Positions 16,568 through 29,200 of a DNA stretch of 64,000 bases are shown here, one piece after another. A program made the translations under genes and the position numbers. Every line of letters starts with the position of its first letter. Positions within the stretch are counted from its first letter, which is position 1. The notes beneath the pieces were generated by a model. It had not been told where the DNA came from and made no database searches. It saw only the letters and a list, made by a program, of their open reading frames with translations. Origin of the DNA: Bdellovibrionales bacterium (GTDB lineage Bacteria > Bdellovibrionota > Bdellovibrionia > Bdellovibrionales > UBA1609); the NCBI GenBank assembly GCA_023301025.1, contig JALZUR010000020.1:1-64000 (forward strand), in the 5' to 3' direction.

Positions 16568-17666
16568 TATAAGTTATGATTTTTTAATGAGAACAAAGAT
16601 TAACTTTATGTTTATCTTACTGATAAGCTTTTTTAGCATAAATACCTTAGCAAATGGAAAAGTTATAGCCTTAGGATCACAAACTAAAATAAAAGATTTT
16701 AAAGACTACCTAATAGATCACCCTGCATACATCTCCCTAAGCCAAAAGCTTATCGATCAAAAGATACAGTTTGCAAATGCCCTCATTGAAGACAAATTTA
16801 ACTTAGCTGTAAAAGGACTTGTTTTAAAAGATCTAACCCCCTCAATCTTTATATTCAAAGAAATCACTGATTTTCATAAAAAATCTTACATCTTTTCAAA
16901 TAAAAATCTTAATATCTACAGTGAATCTTTTTATAGGCTAGCTAACATTGATCGCACACATTCAGACTACTGGATGAACAAGGGTATTTACTTTAACCCT
17001 ACATACAAAATATCTGAAGAGATTTTTAATCCTTATATAATAAAAGAACAAAACTTAGAGAAGACACGTTTACACCCCTATTTTTACAGATTCAGCACTA
17101 AGCCAATTACAGCTCGCTGGTCTAGGCTTTTTATTAACGGCTTTGAGGTTAAAAATGAAACTCTCATACACCCTAGTCAGCGCTATACCTTACTCTACTT
17201 TAGAGAGGGAAAAATTCCTTTACAGACCGAACATGAAGGTACAGAGTTTCAGAAAATGCAAAAGCCAAAAATGACTTCTATGAATTTTGGAAACTGTCAA
17301 AAACCTAAGTTTTTTGAAGATACACTTAGAAAAAGTGTCGATGCTGTTTTTTACTCTAAAGACTGTATCATCACTAAGAATGATTTTAATAAAAACCTCT
17401 TACTATCAAGTGAAGCAGAAGACAGTCTAGAAATTTTTGACTCTTCTTCAGACTTTTACAAGAGTAAAATAAAAAATATAAACTCTTTTACATCTAAGAA
17501 TAAACCTCTTAATCTATCAAAGCCTTTAAGTAAAAAAGCTTTTTTTAAAAGAAAAAAAACCTGGTACATTATTACTGGTGGACTAATTTTAACTTCAGCT
17601 GCTCACTTTTTTAAAAATAAATTAAACTCAAAACCGCAGATAAAACCAGTACATCATGAAAAATAA
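16548..17666 (+). CDS. Exported protein of the Tad-like cluster, unknown function
   Basis: 372 residues, no family recognised. A signal segment lies at residues ~17-36 (INFMFILLISFFSINTLANG). The ATG 13 codons inside (16587) would give a tidier signal peptide, but the listed start has GGAAG upstream and overlaps the preceding gene by 20 bases. The body is hydrophilic with few Cys (one around NFGNCQKP). A second hydrophobic stretch near residue 345 (WYIITGGLILTSAAHFF) could be a membrane anchor before a basic tail. The 3' end overlaps the amidohydrolase start by 11 bases. Confidence 0.65.
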   Translation: MKLKIINISYDFLMRTKINFMFILLISFFSINTLANGKVIALGSQTKIKDFKDYLIDHPAYISLSQKLIDQKIQFANALIEDKFNLAVKGLVLKDLTPSIFIFKEITDFHKKSYIFSNKNLNIYSESFYRLANIDRTHSDYWMNKGIYFNPTYKISEEIFNPYIIKEQNLEKTRLHPYFYRFSTKPITARWSRLFINGFEVKNETLIHPSQRYTLLYFREGKIPLQTEHEGTEFQKMQKPKMTSMNFGNCQKPKFFEDTLRKSVDAVFYSKDCIITKNDFNKNLLLSSEAEDSLEIFDSSSDFYKSKIKNINSFTSKNKPLNLSKPLSKKAFFKRKKTWYIITGGLILTSAAHFFKNKLNSKPQIKPVHHEK

Positions 17667-18825
17667 GAAAAATATTTTTGATTTTGACAAAAGCTTTGAC
17701 AGTCACGTTCATTTTTTTGGAGTGGGCTTGAGTGCTACAGACTGGATTATAAAATCAAAAACTCTTGCGCTTCCTAAGCATTTAGAAGAAAGAAATTTTA
17801 TAAAAGGCTTTGGCTTAGATACGAATATTTCTGAAGAGGCGTTAGAAAGTTTAAAAAAAGAACACCCTAATAAAGAGTTTTGCTTGTCATTTACTGATGG
17901 ACACAGCTCTTTAGTGTCTAAGAATTTACTAGAAAAGTACAATTTTATCCCAAATCTAAAAGAATCAAAAGAGCATAAAGATTTTGTAAGTCTTTATGAA
18001 ACTGAAAGGGATAAGTTTTTAAAGTGTTTGCCAAAAAGAAGCTATAATGATCTTAAGCTTATGGCTCTTAAAGCTTTTGAGTACTTTGAAGCAAAATCTA
18101 TAAAAAAAATAAGGCATATGACCTGCACAAAGATGCAGTGGGATGTTTTAAAAGAACTCTACTCTATAGATAACTATAAACACCCTACTCCAAAACTTGA
18201 AATACACTGTTACTTTGCAGATTTTATGGAGCAAACTTTTGAAGAAGCTTATGAAGCTTACTCTTACGCCTCAAAAAACCCAATTCATACAAAAACACCA
18301 TTAGTTAAAGCCTCTGGCTTAAAGCTTTTTGTGGACGGTTCATTTGGGCAAAATACGGCTTATGTCTCTTGTTTTAAAGACTCCACACCTAGACTTAGCT
18401 TTGAAGATTTAAAAGAGCGTATGACTAAGATACTTATCAAGAAAAAAATCTCTTTAGCTCTTCACTGTATAGGAGATCTTGCTTTAGAGATGTCTATAAA
18501 GATCTACAGTGAACTTTTTGATTTAGACCAAAACTTAGCTGAACTTCATATTGAGCATGCACCTATTTTTACAAAAGAAAGCCTTAGCATCTTAAACTCT
18601 AAAGACCTTAAGATAAATTTTCACTTTCAGCCATCACACTGGATAGAAGATCAACACTGGTACAGAAAGAATAAGTCTAAACTTAAGGATCACAGCATAT
18701 ACCCTTTTAATGAACTCAACTCTCTTGATTACTCTTTTTTCATGGGGAGTGATGCTCCTGTTGAAGAGAGCAGTAATGACAAAACTATTGATGGATTAAC
18801 TTTTATTTCAAAAGATCAAACTTAA
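17656..18825 (+). CDS. Amidohydrolase family 3 (YtcJ-like), short form
   Basis: 389 residues. All metal and catalytic blocks of the amidohydrolase_3 (PF07969) family are in order: DSHVHFFG (HxH, about residue 15), KASGLKLFVDGSFG (about residue 215), LALHCIGDLALEMS (about residue 265), LHIEHAPIF (about residue 295), FHFQPSHWIEDQHWY (about residue 315) and MGSDAPVEES (about residue 360). Typical members are ~540 residues, so the N-terminal composite beta domain and the C-terminal part are missing or reduced. It is probably a cytoplasmic hydrolase of unknown substrate. Its start overlaps the preceding pilus-cluster gene, an unusual neighbour. It is convergent with fusA, 10 bases apart. Confidence 0.75.
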   Translation: MKNKKNIFDFDKSFDSHVHFFGVGLSATDWIIKSKTLALPKHLEERNFIKGFGLDTNISEEALESLKKEHPNKEFCLSFTDGHSSLVSKNLLEKYNFIPNLKESKEHKDFVSLYETERDKFLKCLPKRSYNDLKLMALKAFEYFEAKSIKKIRHMTCTKMQWDVLKELYSIDNYKHPTPKLEIHCYFADFMEQTFEEAYEAYSYASKNPIHTKTPLVKASGLKLFVDGSFGQNTAYVSCFKDSTPRLSFEDLKERMTKILIKKKISLALHCIGDLALEMSIKIYSELFDLDQNLAELHIEHAPIFTKESLSILNSKDLKINFHFQPSHWIEDQHWYRKNKSKLKDHSIYPFNELNSLDYSFFMGSDAPVEESSNDKTIDGLTFISKDQT

Positions 18826-18835
18826 AAAATAAAAT

Positions 18836-20965
18836 CTACTGGCTTCCACCAAATTTCGATAGAAGCTCTTTTTCAGCTTTTTTTGATAGTCTTTCATAAC
18901 TTTCAAATTCCATTGAAAAGCTAGCCCTACCTTGGCTTAAAGATCTAATGTCTGTGGCATAACCAAAAAGCTGCGCTAAAGGCACATGTGCTAGCACCAC
19001 TTGTTTATCTCCTTTTTGATTCATACTAAGTATTTTTCCACCCCTAGCGTTTAAATCCCCAACAACTGACCCCACAAACTCTTCAGGAGAGGTGGCTTCA
19101 ACTTTAAAAACAGGCTCATAAAGCTTCACTTCAGATTCTTTAATAGCTTTTCTCACAGCTTGGCTCGCAGCAACTCTGCAAACTCCTGCAGTGGTTTGCT
19201 CTAAATCATACTCTAACTTATCTAATGTAATTTTTAAGTCCATCATCGGATAACCAGCAAGAGGTCCCGATGATGCGGCACCAACTGCCCCCTCTTTAAC
19301 ATACCTTAGCCATTCTTCTGAATCTTTTTCTTTAATTTCTACTTTTGAAATAAATACTGTACCCGTAGATTCAGATAAAGTCTCAACTGACACTCCAACA
19401 CCTGCCCACTCTATACTTCCATTTACATTTCTTTCAAATTTAACTTTGGCTTTATTTAAAGACTCTACTTTTTCTCTGTAAGAGACCTGTGGCTGTCCAA
19501 CATTTGCAGAGGCTTTGTACTCTTTTAAAAGACGGTCTACTAAAATATCTAAATGAAGCTCTCCCATTCCTGACAAAAGGGTTTGTCCAGTTTCTGGATC
19601 TTCACTAACCTGACATGAAGGGTCTTCTTTTTGTAAAGCTATTAAACCATCCTCTAATTTTTTTTGATCAGCAGAAGACTTTGGTTCAATAGCAACTGAG
19701 ATCACAGGATCAGGAAAACTAATGCGTTCCAAAACCACTGGTCTTTTTGAAGAGCATAAACTGTCTCCAGTGGCTGACTCTTTAAACCCAACAACTGCAG
19801 CAATATCTCCAGCCTTTACCTCTGAGATCTCTTCTCTTGAGTTAGCATGCATTTTAAAGAGTTTTCCAACGCGTTCTTTTTTACCTGTTCTTGGGTTTAA
19901 AAGCGCATCTCCTGTTTTAATAACTCCTGAGTACACTCTTATAAAATTTAGTGTTCCAGAAAAACTATCTCTTGCTACTTTAAAAAGTAAAGCACACGAA
20001 GCTTCATCAAAACTTGTCTTAACACTAATAGATTTATCTTCTTTTTTGGGATCTTTTCCTAAAACCTCCATACGATCTAAAGGAGAGGGTAAAAAATCAA
20101 GCACTGCATCTAGTAGAGGCTGAACTCCTTTGTTTTTAAAGGCGGATCCACAAAAAACAGGGCATACTTTTAGTTCTAAGACAGCTTTTCTTAATGTAGC
20201 TTTAAGATCTTCTTCAGTAACCGCTTCACCTTCTAAATACTTTTCTAAAAGCTCATCATTATACTCGCAAATACTCTCAATCATTTGCTCTCTGTATTTA
20301 TCAACTTCTGCTTTAAGTGTTTCAGTCATAGAACTCGGAAGTTCATTCGAAAGATCAACAACTTCAAATTCACTTCCTAGATCTTCTCCAGACCAGATGT
20401 AGGCTTTATAACTGATAAGATCCACTAGGCCTTTAAAGTTTTCTTCAGCTCCAATAGGATACTGAACAGCTAGTGGATTTCCACCAAGCTTTTCTCTAAT
20501 ACTCTCCATTGCGGGGATAAATTCAGCCCCGACGCGGTCCATTTTGTTTATAAAGGCAATGCGTGGAACAGAATACCTATCAGCTTGTTTCCACACAGTT
20601 TCTGATTGAGGCTCTACTCCATTTACTCCGTCAAAAACTGCAACAGCCCCATCTAAAACTCTTAAAGATCTCTCAACTTCAATTGTAAAGTCCACATGTC
20701 CTGGGGTGTCTATGATATTGATCTTATGATCATTCCAGTAACAGGTGGTGGCAGCAGAAGTAATGGTTATACCTCGCTCTTGCTCTTGCTCCATCCAATC
20801 CATAGTGGCTTGGCCATCATGAACTTCACCAATTTTATGACTCTTACCCGTGTAGTACAGAATTCTTTCGGTGGTAGTGGTTTTACCAGCATCAATGTGA
20901 GCCATAATGCCAAAGTTTCTAGTGGATATGAGATTTTCGACTTTTTTAGGCTGCAGGTAAGACAT
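18836..20965 (-). CDS. fusA: Elongation factor G
   Basis: GTPase that drives ribosomal translocation and, with RRF, ribosome recycling. 709 residues is full length. The P-loop ([14 protein letters not shown], about residue 22), switch I ([12 protein letters not shown]), DTPGHVDF (about residue 88) and NKMD (about residue 142) are intact, and domain IV contains the expected [11 protein letters not shown] region. It follows rpsL-rpsG in str order on the minus strand. The 164-base gap before it contains a strong terminator-like hairpin, so it probably needs its own promoter or read-through. Confidence 0.98.
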   Translation of the reverse strand: MSYLQPKKVENLISTRNFGIMAHIDAGKTTTTERILYYTGKSHKIGEVHDGQATMDWMEQEQERGITITSAATTCYWNDHKINIIDTPGHVDFTIEVERSLRVLDGAVAVFDGVNGVEPQSETVWKQADRYSVPRIAFINKMDRVGAEFIPAMESIREKLGGNPLAVQYPIGAEENFKGLVDLISYKAYIWSGEDLGSEFEVVDLSNELPSSMTETLKAEVDKYREQMIESICEYNDELLEKYLEGEAVTEEDLKATLRKAVLELKVCPVFCGSAFKNKGVQPLLDAVLDFLPSPLDRMEVLGKDPKKEDKSISVKTSFDEASCALLFKVARDSFSGTLNFIRVYSGVIKTGDALLNPRTGKKERVGKLFKMHANSREEISEVKAGDIAAVVGFKESATGDSLCSSKRPVVLERISFPDPVISVAIEPKSSADQKKLEDGLIALQKEDPSCQVSEDPETGQTLLSGMGELHLDILVDRLLKEYKASANVGQPQVSYREKVESLNKAKVKFERNVNGSIEWAGVGVSVETLSESTGTVFISKVEIKEKDSEEWLRYVKEGAVGAASSGPLAGYPMMDLKITLDKLEYDLEQTTAGVCRVAASQAVRKAIKESEVKLYEPVFKVEATSPEEFVGSVVGDLNARGGKILSMNQKGDKQVVLAHVPLAQLFGYATDIRSLSQGRASFSMEFESYERLSKKAEKELLSKFGGSQ

Positions 20966-21052
20966 AACACCATTGTTATCATTTAATTTATAAAAGAGGT
21001 ATAAATTTTTAGACTAAGTTTAGACTGAAGACGTAACTTTTGTGTCTGAAAT

Positions 21053-21084
21053 AAAAAAAGCCGAGAGGTTACTCTTGGCTTTTT
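21053..21084 (-). terminator. Terminator between rpsG and fusA
   Basis: On the minus strand AAGCCaAGAG-TAAC-CTCTcGGCTT is followed by a run of T, about 45 bases past the rpsG stop. One A/C mismatch lies inside the stem. A shorter T-run on the other side gives some bidirectional character. It probably limits read-through from rpsL-rpsG into fusA. Confidence 0.75.
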
Positions 21085-21129
21085 GTTATCTTAATCTGTA
21101 ATGTTTAGACTGAAATGTCTAAATGTAGA

Positions 21130-21603
21130 TTACCAGCTAAAGTGTGAGAATGCTCTGTTGGCTTCTGCCATTTTATGAACGTCTTCTCTCTTTTTAATTG
21201 AGTTTCCTCTATTGTTAAAAGCATCTGCAAGCTCTGAAGCTAAACGCTCATGCATAGATTTTTCAGATCTTGATCTTGCATAAGAAATAACCCAACGCAT
21301 AGCAAGTGTTAAACGACGTGAAGGTCTAACTTCAACAGGCACTTGATATGTAGCACCACCTACTCTTCTTGATTTGACCTCTAATGCAGGTTTAATATTT
21401 TCGATAGCTTTTTTGAAAACTGTTAAAGGCTCTTCACCTGGAACTTTTTCTCTTAGAGTATCAAAAGATTTATACAAAATATTTTGAGCAACAGATTTTT
21501 TACCATCTAACATAAGACGGTTAACAAATTTAGCAACAATTGTATCGTTGTAAATAGGGTCTGGGAGAACTTCTCGTTTTACACTTCTTCTTCTACGTGA
21601 CAT
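21130..21603 (-). CDS. rpsG: 30S ribosomal protein S7
   Basis: Primary 16S rRNA-binding protein that starts assembly of the 30S head and lies at the tRNA exit region. 157 residues is normal for bacteria. The N-terminal RREVLPDP-like block ([14 protein letters not shown]), [11 protein letters not shown] and [16 protein letters not shown] are all present. It follows rpsL after 19 bases on the same transcript. Confidence 0.98.
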   Translation of the reverse strand: MSRRRRSVKREVLPDPIYNDTIVAKFVNRLMLDGKKSVAQNILYKSFDTLREKVPGEEPLTVFKKAIENIKPALEVKSRRVGGATYQVPVEVRPSRRLTLAMRWVISYARSRSEKSMHERLASELADAFNNRGNSIKKREDVHKMAEANRAFSHFSW

Positions 21604-21622
21604 TTAATTTAATCCTTCTGAT

Positions 21623-21997
21623 TTAGCCCTTAGGCTTTTTTGCACCATATTTAGAACGGCCAGATTTTCTATCTTTAACACCTTGCGTGTCTAAAACACC
21701 ACGTACAACGTGATAACGAACACCAGGTAAATCCTTTACTCTTCCACCACGAATAAGAACAACACTGTGCTCTTGTAAGTTATGACCAATTCCAGGAATA
21801 TATGAAATCACCTCAAAACCGTTAGAAAGTCTAACTTTTGCCACTTTTCTTAAGGCAGAGTTCGGTTTTTTAGGTGTAGTTGTATAAACTCTTGTGCATA
21901 CACCTCTTTTTTGAGGGCATGACGCAAGCGCCGGAGAGGCAGTCTTTGATTTTTGCAGCTTTCTTTCTTTTCTAATAAGCTGGTTGATAGTAGGCAT
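21623..21997 (-). CDS. rpsL: 30S ribosomal protein S12
   Basis: Decoding-centre protein of the small subunit. 124 residues, with the highly conserved [12 protein letters not shown] and [18 protein letters not shown] blocks. The Lys in [12 protein letters not shown] that is mutated in many streptomycin-resistant strains is wild type. The Asp of the [10 protein letters not shown] block, often methylthiolated, is present. It is the first gene of rpsL-rpsG and has a candidate promoter just upstream, separating it from rpoC. Confidence 0.98.
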   Translation of the reverse strand: MPTINQLIRKERKLQKSKTASPALASCPQKRGVCTRVYTTTPKKPNSALRKVAKVRLSNGFEVISYIPGIGHNLQEHSVVLIRGGRVKDLPGVRYHVVRGVLDTQGVKDRKSGRSKYGAKKPKG

Positions 21998-22031
21998 AGT
22001 TTTCCTTTTTCCTCTATTGAAGCAAGAGCGA

Positions 22032-22060
22032 AAAGTAAAATGAGATCAACTTTTGGTCAA
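22032..22060 (-). promoter_or_regulatory. Candidate sigma70-type promoter of rpsL-rpsG
   Basis: On the minus strand TTGACC is followed 17 bases later by TACTTT, about 35 bases before the rpsL start, in the 111-base gap after rpoC. The -35 is good and the -10 is poor (three of six). Position and spacing support it. No terminator is obvious between rpoC and this site. Confidence 0.4.
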
Positions 22061-22108
22061 GTTAAAACCCAGTTTTTATCGCTCTATGTTTGCTTTCTTA
22101 CAATTTAG

Positions 22109-25100
22109 TTACACTCGTCTTGTTGTATCATCAGTTGTTTGGGGCGTTGCGGCCGTGCCTCCAAAACCCGGAAGAGAAGACGCAAGTCCATCATCCTCGT
22201 TGTCCACCTGAATCTTCCATCTCTTATAGGCTTGAACCCCAGTTCCAGCAGGAATTAAGCGACCCATAATGATGTTTTCTTTTAATCCATCAAGTTTATC
22301 TTCTTTAGCATTTATCGCAGCTTCAGTTAAAACTTTTGTTGTTTCCTGAAATGATGCAGCTGAAATCCAGCTCTCGGTGCTTAAAGACACTCTTGTGATA
22401 CCTAAAAGTAGAGGCACAAACTGCGCAGGCTCTCCACCCTCAGCTAAAACTCTTTCATTTTCAGACTGAACTCTAAACCTATCAACCTGCATATCATTTA
22501 AGAACACAGTGTCACCTGGAGTTGTTACAGTCACTTTTGAAAGCATCTGTCTTACGACCACTTCAATGTGCTTATCGTTAATACCCACACCCTGAAGACG
22601 ATAAACTTCTTGAACCTCATTTACTAAGTATTCAGCTAAAGCCTTCACACCTTTTACAGCTAAGACATCATGTGGATTTGTTGGTCCATCCATTAAAGCA
22701 TCACCAGCTTTTACATATTCACCTTCACGAACAGCAAAATGCTTTCCTTTAGGGATTAAGTACTCTCTGGCCTCACCAATATCTGGAGTAACAATTACTC
22801 TTTGTTTTGTTTTTACATCTTTACCAAAACTCACATAACCATCAATTTCTGTAACAATGGCAGCTTCTTTTGGTTTTCTGGCTTCAAAAAGTTCTGCAAC
22901 ACGCGGAAGTCCACCTGTGATGTCTCTTGTTTTTGAAGTCTCTCTGTGAAGCTTTGCTATAACATCTCCGGCGTGAACATCGACACCTTCGTTAGTCATG
23001 AGCTGTGCTCCAACTGGAATAACGTATCTAGCAGGTGTTGAACGCCCTTCAATCTTCATAGGCTCACCATTTGAATCGTTGATAATCACGGTTGGTTTGT
23101 CATCTCCAGATTTAGTATCTGTAATAACTTTTGTAGCAAAACCAGTCACAGGATCTAACTGTTCTGACATAGTTTTACCTTCAACAATTCCTAAGAAACC
23201 AATCTGACCTGTGGCCTCTGCAATGATTGGATTTGCATATGGATCCCACTCACAAATCGTATCACCTTTTTTGACCGTATCGCCTTCTTTTACAAAAAGT
23301 GTCGTTCCATAAACCACTGACATTCTGTCTCTTTCACGGCCCTCAGAATCCATAAGTAAAATGTGGCCACTTCTGTTCATAGAAACAAGCTGACCTTTTT
23401 TATTGGTTACAGATCTAACGTCCTCTAACTTTACAACTGCATCCATTCTTGCAGTATGCACCGACTGTTCAACTGCTCTACTCGCTGTTCCACCTAAGTG
23501 AAAGGTACGCATTGTAAGCTGCGTTCCAGGCTCACCAATTGATTGTGCTGCAATAACACCAACAGCTTCACCAAGGTTAACTGTTGTACCACGAGCTAAA
23601 TCTCTACCGTAACATTTTACGCAAACACCACGTCTTGTTTTACAAGTTAATACTGAACGAATATGAATTTTATCAACACCAGCTTTATCAATCTTTTTAA
23701 CATGCGCTTCAGTGATCTCTTCACCATTAGCCACAAGTAGATCTTCATTGTAAGGATCTCTAACGTCTTCTAAAACTGTACGACCTAGAACTCTTTCACC
23801 TAAAGGCTCAATGATTTCACCAGCCTCAACTAAAGCTGTCATCTCAATGCCCACTTCAGTTTTACAATCCAATTGATTGATCACAACATCTTGTGAAACA
23901 TCAACCAAACGACGAGTAAGATACCCAGAGTTTGCTGTTTTTAAAGCCGTATCTGCGAGACCTTTTCTTGCTCCGTGAGTAGAGATAAAGTACTGCAAGA
24001 CTGAAAGGCCTTCTCTAAAGTTTGCTGTAATTGGCGTTTCAATAATTTCACCAGAAGGTTTGGCCATTAAACCCCTCATCCCAGCAAGCTGTCTGATCTG
24101 TGCAGCAGAACCCCTGGCACCAGAGTCAGCCATTACAAAGATAGAGTTAAAGCTATCATCAACCACTTCTTTACCTTCAACTGCAAACTTTTCAGTTTCA
24201 ATTCCGGCCATCATGACTTTTGCAACTTTATCACCAGTTTGAGCCCAAATATCCACAACTTTGTTATAGCGCTCACCATCGGTAATTAAACCTTCATCAT
24301 ATTGAGCTTCAATTTCTAAAACTTCACTCTCAGCAGTTTCAATCATTTCTTTTTTCGTGGCAGGAATTTTTAAATCATCTAAACAGATAGAGATTCCAGC
24401 TTTTGTAGAATAGGTAAAACCCATCTCCATAATTCTATCAGCTAAAATTGCCGTAGACTTACCACCAGCTAAACGAAATGATCTATCGATAAGTTCAGCA
24501 AGCTGTTTTTTACCTAAAGGTTTATTGATCACATCAAAAGGAACCTCTGCAGGTAAAACATCACTAAAGATAACTCTACCAATTGAAGTTTCATAAATTT
24601 TTCCTTGGACTCTTGCTTTTACTTGAGCTTGCAAGTGAACGTCCCCTGACTCATGAGCGTATAAAACTTCGTTTACACTTCCAAAAAGTCTTCCTGTACC
24701 TTTTGCTCCGGGTCTAATACGAGTCATCCAGTAACATCCAAGCACAATATCTTGCGAAGGATTGATAACTGGTTTTCCGTTTGCAGGAGATAAAATATTG
24801 TTTGTAGACATCATTAGAACACGAGCTTCAACCTGTGCTTCCACAGACAAAGGAACATGAACAGCCATTTGATCTCCATCAAAATCGGCATTAAAAGCTG
24901 TACAAACTAATGGATGTAAACGAATCGCTTTACCTTCATGAAGAACAGGTTCAAAGGCTTGAATACCAAGTCTGTGAAGTGTTGGAGCTCTGTTAAGCAT
25001 TACAGGATGTTCTTTAACAACTTCAGATAAAATATCCCAAACTTCAACAGCTTCATCTTCAACCATTTTTTTAGCTTGCTTGATAGTTGTGGCAAATCCA

Positions 25101-26263
25101 CGCTCTTCTAGTTTTGCAAAGATAAAAGGTTTAAAAAGTTCTAAAGCCATCTTCTTAGGAAGACCACATTGGTGAAGTTTTAAATTTGGACCCACAACAA
25201 TAACCGAACGACCAGAATAGTCCACACGCTTACCAAGTAGATTTTGTCTAAAACGACCATGCTTACCCTTAAGCATATCACTTAGGGATTTAAGTGGACG
25301 TTTGTTTGCACCTGTAAATGTTTTTCCACGACGACCGTTGTCTAAAAGAGCATCAACTGCTTCTTGAAGCATACGTTTTTCGTTTCTTATAATGATATCA
25401 GGAGCGTTTAACTCTTGAAGTCTTTTTAAACGATTGTTTCTGTTGATCACTCGTCTATAAAGATCGTTTAAATCAGAAGTTGCAAACCTACCACCATCTA
25501 GCGGAACTAAAGGTCTTAGATCCGGTGGAATTACAGGAAGAATACTAAGCATCATCCATTCAGGTTTATTAGAGTTACCTTGAAAGGCTTCTAAAACTTT
25601 AAGTCTTTTCGTTAGTTTTTTAATTGCAGCTTCAGATTTTGCATCTTTAAGCTCAAGTCTTAACTTCTTACAAAGATAATCAACATCAACATTTTTTAAA
25701 AGTTCTAGTACACCAGTTCCACCAATATCAGCTTTAAAGTTTGGACCAAACTCTTCTAAAGCAGCTTGATAAGCTTCTTCGCCTAAAACCTGCCCCTCTT
25801 CTAAAGTAGTCTCCATTGGATCTGTTACAACAAAAGCTTCACAGTAAAGAACTCGCTCAACGTCTTTTAATGTTAGATTTAAAATATTACCAATACGACT
25901 TGGAAGAGATCTTAAAAACCAAATGTGAGCCACTGATGAAGCAAGTTCAATGTGACCCATACGCTCACGTCTAACCTTAGACTGCGTTACTTCAACACCA
26001 CACTTTTCACACACTACACCTCTAAACTTCATACGTTTGTATTTTCCACACAAGCATTCGTAGTCTTTTATGGGACCAAAAATCTTTGCACAAAATAAAC
26101 CATCGCGTTCAGGCTTAAATGTTCTGTAGTTAATTGTTTCTGGTTTTTTCACTTCACCAAAAGACCAGCTCTTAATAAGGTCTGGAGAGGCGAGGCCAAT
26201 TTTTACCCCTTCAAAAGCTAGAGGATCTTTGGGCTTATCAAAAAAGTTTAATAAATCTTTCAA
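22109..26263 (-). CDS. rpoC: DNA-directed RNA polymerase subunit beta'
   Basis: 1384 residues, a full-length catalytic subunit. The Zn-binding N-terminal Cys set (CLCGKYKR...CEKCGVEV, about residues 70-90), the active-site [12 protein letters not shown] (three Asp for Mg2+, about residue 465) and the second Cys cluster ([13 protein letters not shown], about residue 885) are visible. The start is TTG with AAGGAG seven bases upstream. It follows rpoB after 15 bases. The C-terminal tail ([14 protein letters not shown]) is acidic and Thr-rich beyond the usual end. Confidence 0.99.
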   Translation of the reverse strand: MKDLLNFFDKPKDPLAFEGVKIGLASPDLIKSWSFGEVKKPETINYRTFKPERDGLFCAKIFGPIKDYECLCGKYKRMKFRGVVCEKCGVEVTQSKVRRERMGHIELASSVAHIWFLRSLPSRIGNILNLTLKDVERVLYCEAFVVTDPMETTLEEGQVLGEEAYQAALEEFGPNFKADIGGTGVLELLKNVDVDYLCKKLRLELKDAKSEAAIKKLTKRLKVLEAFQGNSNKPEWMMLSILPVIPPDLRPLVPLDGGRFATSDLNDLYRRVINRNNRLKRLQELNAPDIIIRNEKRMLQEAVDALLDNGRRGKTFTGANKRPLKSLSDMLKGKHGRFRQNLLGKRVDYSGRSVIVVGPNLKLHQCGLPKKMALELFKPFIFAKLEERGFATTIKQAKKMVEDEAVEVWDILSEVVKEHPVMLNRAPTLHRLGIQAFEPVLHEGKAIRLHPLVCTAFNADFDGDQMAVHVPLSVEAQVEARVLMMSTNNILSPANGKPVINPSQDIVLGCYWMTRIRPGAKGTGRLFGSVNEVLYAHESGDVHLQAQVKARVQGKIYETSIGRVIFSDVLPAEVPFDVINKPLGKKQLAELIDRSFRLAGGKSTAILADRIMEMGFTYSTKAGISICLDDLKIPATKKEMIETAESEVLEIEAQYDEGLITDGERYNKVVDIWAQTGDKVAKVMMAGIETEKFAVEGKEVVDDSFNSIFVMADSGARGSAAQIRQLAGMRGLMAKPSGEIIETPITANFREGLSVLQYFISTHGARKGLADTALKTANSGYLTRRLVDVSQDVVINQLDCKTEVGIEMTALVEAGEIIEPLGERVLGRTVLEDVRDPYNEDLLVANGEEITEAHVKKIDKAGVDKIHIRSVLTCKTRRGVCVKCYGRDLARGTTVNLGEAVGVIAAQSIGEPGTQLTMRTFHLGGTASRAVEQSVHTARMDAVVKLEDVRSVTNKKGQLVSMNRSGHILLMDSEGRERDRMSVVYGTTLFVKEGDTVKKGDTICEWDPYANPIIAEATGQIGFLGIVEGKTMSEQLDPVTGFATKVITDTKSGDDKPTVIINDSNGEPMKIEGRSTPARYVIPVGAQLMTNEGVDVHAGDVIAKLHRETSKTRDITGGLPRVAELFEARKPKEAAIVTEIDGYVSFGKDVKTKQRVIVTPDIGEAREYLIPKGKHFAVREGEYVKAGDALMDGPTNPHDVLAVKGVKALAEYLVNEVQEVYRLQGVGINDKHIEVVVRQMLSKVTVTTPGDTVFLNDMQVDRFRVQSENERVLAEGGEPAQFVPLLLGITRVSLSTESWISAASFQETTKVLTEAAINAKEDKLDGLKENIIMGRLIPAGTGVQAYKRWKIQVDNEDDGLASSLPGFGGTAATPQTTDDTTRRV

Positions 26264-26278
26264 CTGCGTACTCCTTTA

Positions 26279-29200
26279 CTACTGTAATTCCGCTTGAGGT
26301 TTAACTGCGCCTTCATCATCGTTGGTCAACATATCTGATTCAATAAGCTGTACATCTAAAGCCAAACTCTGAAGTTCTTTTAATAAAACGTTAAAGGACT
26401 CAGGTAGACCTGGCTCAAGCACATACTCACCTTTAACAATACTTTCATACATTCTAGTTCTTCCAGCAACATCATCTGATTTAACAGTTAAAAACTCTTG
26501 CAGACAGTAAGCAGCACCATAAGCTTCTATGGCCCAAACCTCCATCTCACCTAGTCTTTGACCACCAAACTGCGCCTTACCACCTAATGGCTGTTGAGAC
26601 ACAAGTGAATACGGCCCAATAGATCTTGCATGGAGTTTTTCTTCAACCAAATGGTGAAGCTTAAGCATGTACATGATTCCAACTGTTACTGGGTTTTCAA
26701 AAGCCTGACCTGTACGACCATCAAACAAAATAGTTTGGCCAGTCGTTGGCAAATTGGCTCTTGTCAAAAGCTCTTTAATTTCACTCTCTCTAGCTCCATC
26801 AAATACAGGAGTAGCCAAATGAATTCCGTTTCTAACTTTTTCAGCCATGGTCTTGATAGATGCTCTGTCTGCTTTTTCAAGCTTTTCAGAAATCTCATCA
26901 TCGCCATAAACCATTTGAAGATGCTTCCTAACTTTATCTTCTTCAAACTCTTCAAGCATTTCATCAATTTGTTTACCTAAAGCTCTTGCAGCGGCACCTA
27001 AGTGGATTTCTAAAACCTGACCGATGTTCATTCTTGACGGTACACCAAGCGGATTTAAAACCATGTCTACTGGAGTTCCATCATCAAGATATGGCATATC
27101 TTCAACAGGTAGTACTTTTGAAATCACACCTTTGTTTCCGTGACGGCCGGCAAATTTATCACCCACTTGAAGCTTTCTTTTAATGGCTACATAAACTTTA
27201 ACCATTTTAACTACACCAGGAGGTAGTTCATCACCTTTAAATAGATTGTCAATTTTATCATCGAAAACCAATTTAATAGCTTCTAATTTATTACGAGCAC
27301 CATCAACAATTCTTACAACTTGCTCTTCAAAAGCAGGCTCTAAAGGAAGATAGCTTAACAACTCAAACGGAATACTTTCTAAATCAGCGTCAGTAATTTT
27401 ATCACCTTCGTTGAGTAAAACTTTTGATCCATCTTCGTTTAAAAGCTCACCTATTGTTTTTTGACCAATCAAAATACCTTTAAGTTTATCAAGGGCTGTG
27501 TTTTTAATAACGTTTTGTTCAATCTCAAAGTCTTTTTGCATCTTAATTTTTTTGTCATTAAGTATACTTAAAAGTCTTTCACTTTGATTGGATGTATCTC
27601 TTGAATAAACTTGTGCATCAATAACTGTGCCTTTTACTCCAGATGGAACTCTTAAAGAAGTATCTCTAACATCTCCGGCTTTATCACCAAATATTGCTCT
27701 TAAAAGTTTTTCTTCAGGCGAAAGCTGAGTTTCACCTTTTGGTGTAACCTTACCCACTAGAATGTCACCAGGTTTAACCTCAGCTCCTATTCTAATAATA
27801 CCAGAAGCATCAAGCTCAGATAAAGCCTCTTCACCAACATTTGCGATGTCTCTAGTGATCTCTTCTTTACCTAACTTTGTATCACGCGCCAGACACTCAA
27901 ACTCTTCAACGTGAACTGAAGTGTAAACATCATCTTTAATAAGTCGTTCTGAGATTAAGATAGAATCTTCAAAGTTATAACCCATCCAAGGCGTAAATGC
28001 GACGAGGATATTTTGACCTAAAGCTAACTCACCAAGCTCTGAAGATGGACCATCAGCGATGACATCCCCTTTGCCCACAGCATCACCAAGTCTGACAATA
28101 GGTCTTTGGTTAAAGCATGTGTTTTGGTTCGTTCTTTGATATTTAATCAAATTGTAAATATCAATGTTTGCACCAAGCTCTCCACCACGTGCAAAACGAC
28201 GGATAACAATTCTTGAAGCATCAACCTGCTCTACAATTCCATCATTTGTAGCAACAACTGAAGTTCCAGAATCTTTTGCCACCAAACGCTCAACACCTGT
28301 CCCTACAAGTGGTGCGCAAGCTTTTAAAAGAGGAACAGCTTGTCTCTGCATATTTGAGCCCATAAGTGCTCTGTTGGCATCATCGTGCTCTAAAAATGGA
28401 ATCAAAGAAGCAGCAATTGAAACTAACTGACTCGGTGAAACATCCATAAGACTAACATCTTCTTTGTTTACAATTTCATATTCACCATCGTGTCTAACGT
28501 TCACTTTGTCTTGGGTGATCTTATCCACTTTTCTTTCATTGCGATCAACCTGCGCAATTTTTTGCCCAGCCTCTTGCAGTGCAGATGTGTATTTGATCTC
28601 TTCAGAGATTTTACCCTCATCAACAGATCTATAAGGTGTTTCAATAAATCCATGTTTATTAATACGCGCGTAAGTAGCAAGGGATGCGATTAAACCAATG
28701 TTTGGACCCTCAGGTGTCTCAATTGGGCAAATACGACCATAATGCGTAGGATGTACATCTCTAACCTCAAAGCCCGCTCTATCTCTTGTTAAACCACCGG
28801 GTCCAAGAGCTGAAAGTCGTCTTTTGTGTGTGATTTCAGAAAGTGGATTTGTTTGATCCATAAACTGAGAAAGCTGACTTGAGCCAAAAAACTCTTTTAC
28901 AACAGCGTTAACAGGTTTTGCATTGATAAGATCATGAGGCATCATAGTCTCTAAATCTTGAAGACTCATTCTTTCTTTGATGGATCTTTCCATACGAACC
29001 AAACCAACACGGTATTGGTTTTCTAAAAGTTCACCAACAGACCTTACACGACGATTACCTAAGTGATCGATATCATCCACTAAACCTTGACCATTTTTAA
29101 GATTGATCATGGTTTTAACAACAAACATGATATCATCATTGGTAAGAGTTTGCTTTTCAATAGGCTTTTCTTCAAAATCAAAGTTAAATCTGTGATTGAT

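Noticed and set aside
26630-27183. Plus-strand ORFs in rpoB
   Set aside because: Shadow frames of a strongly conserved gene.
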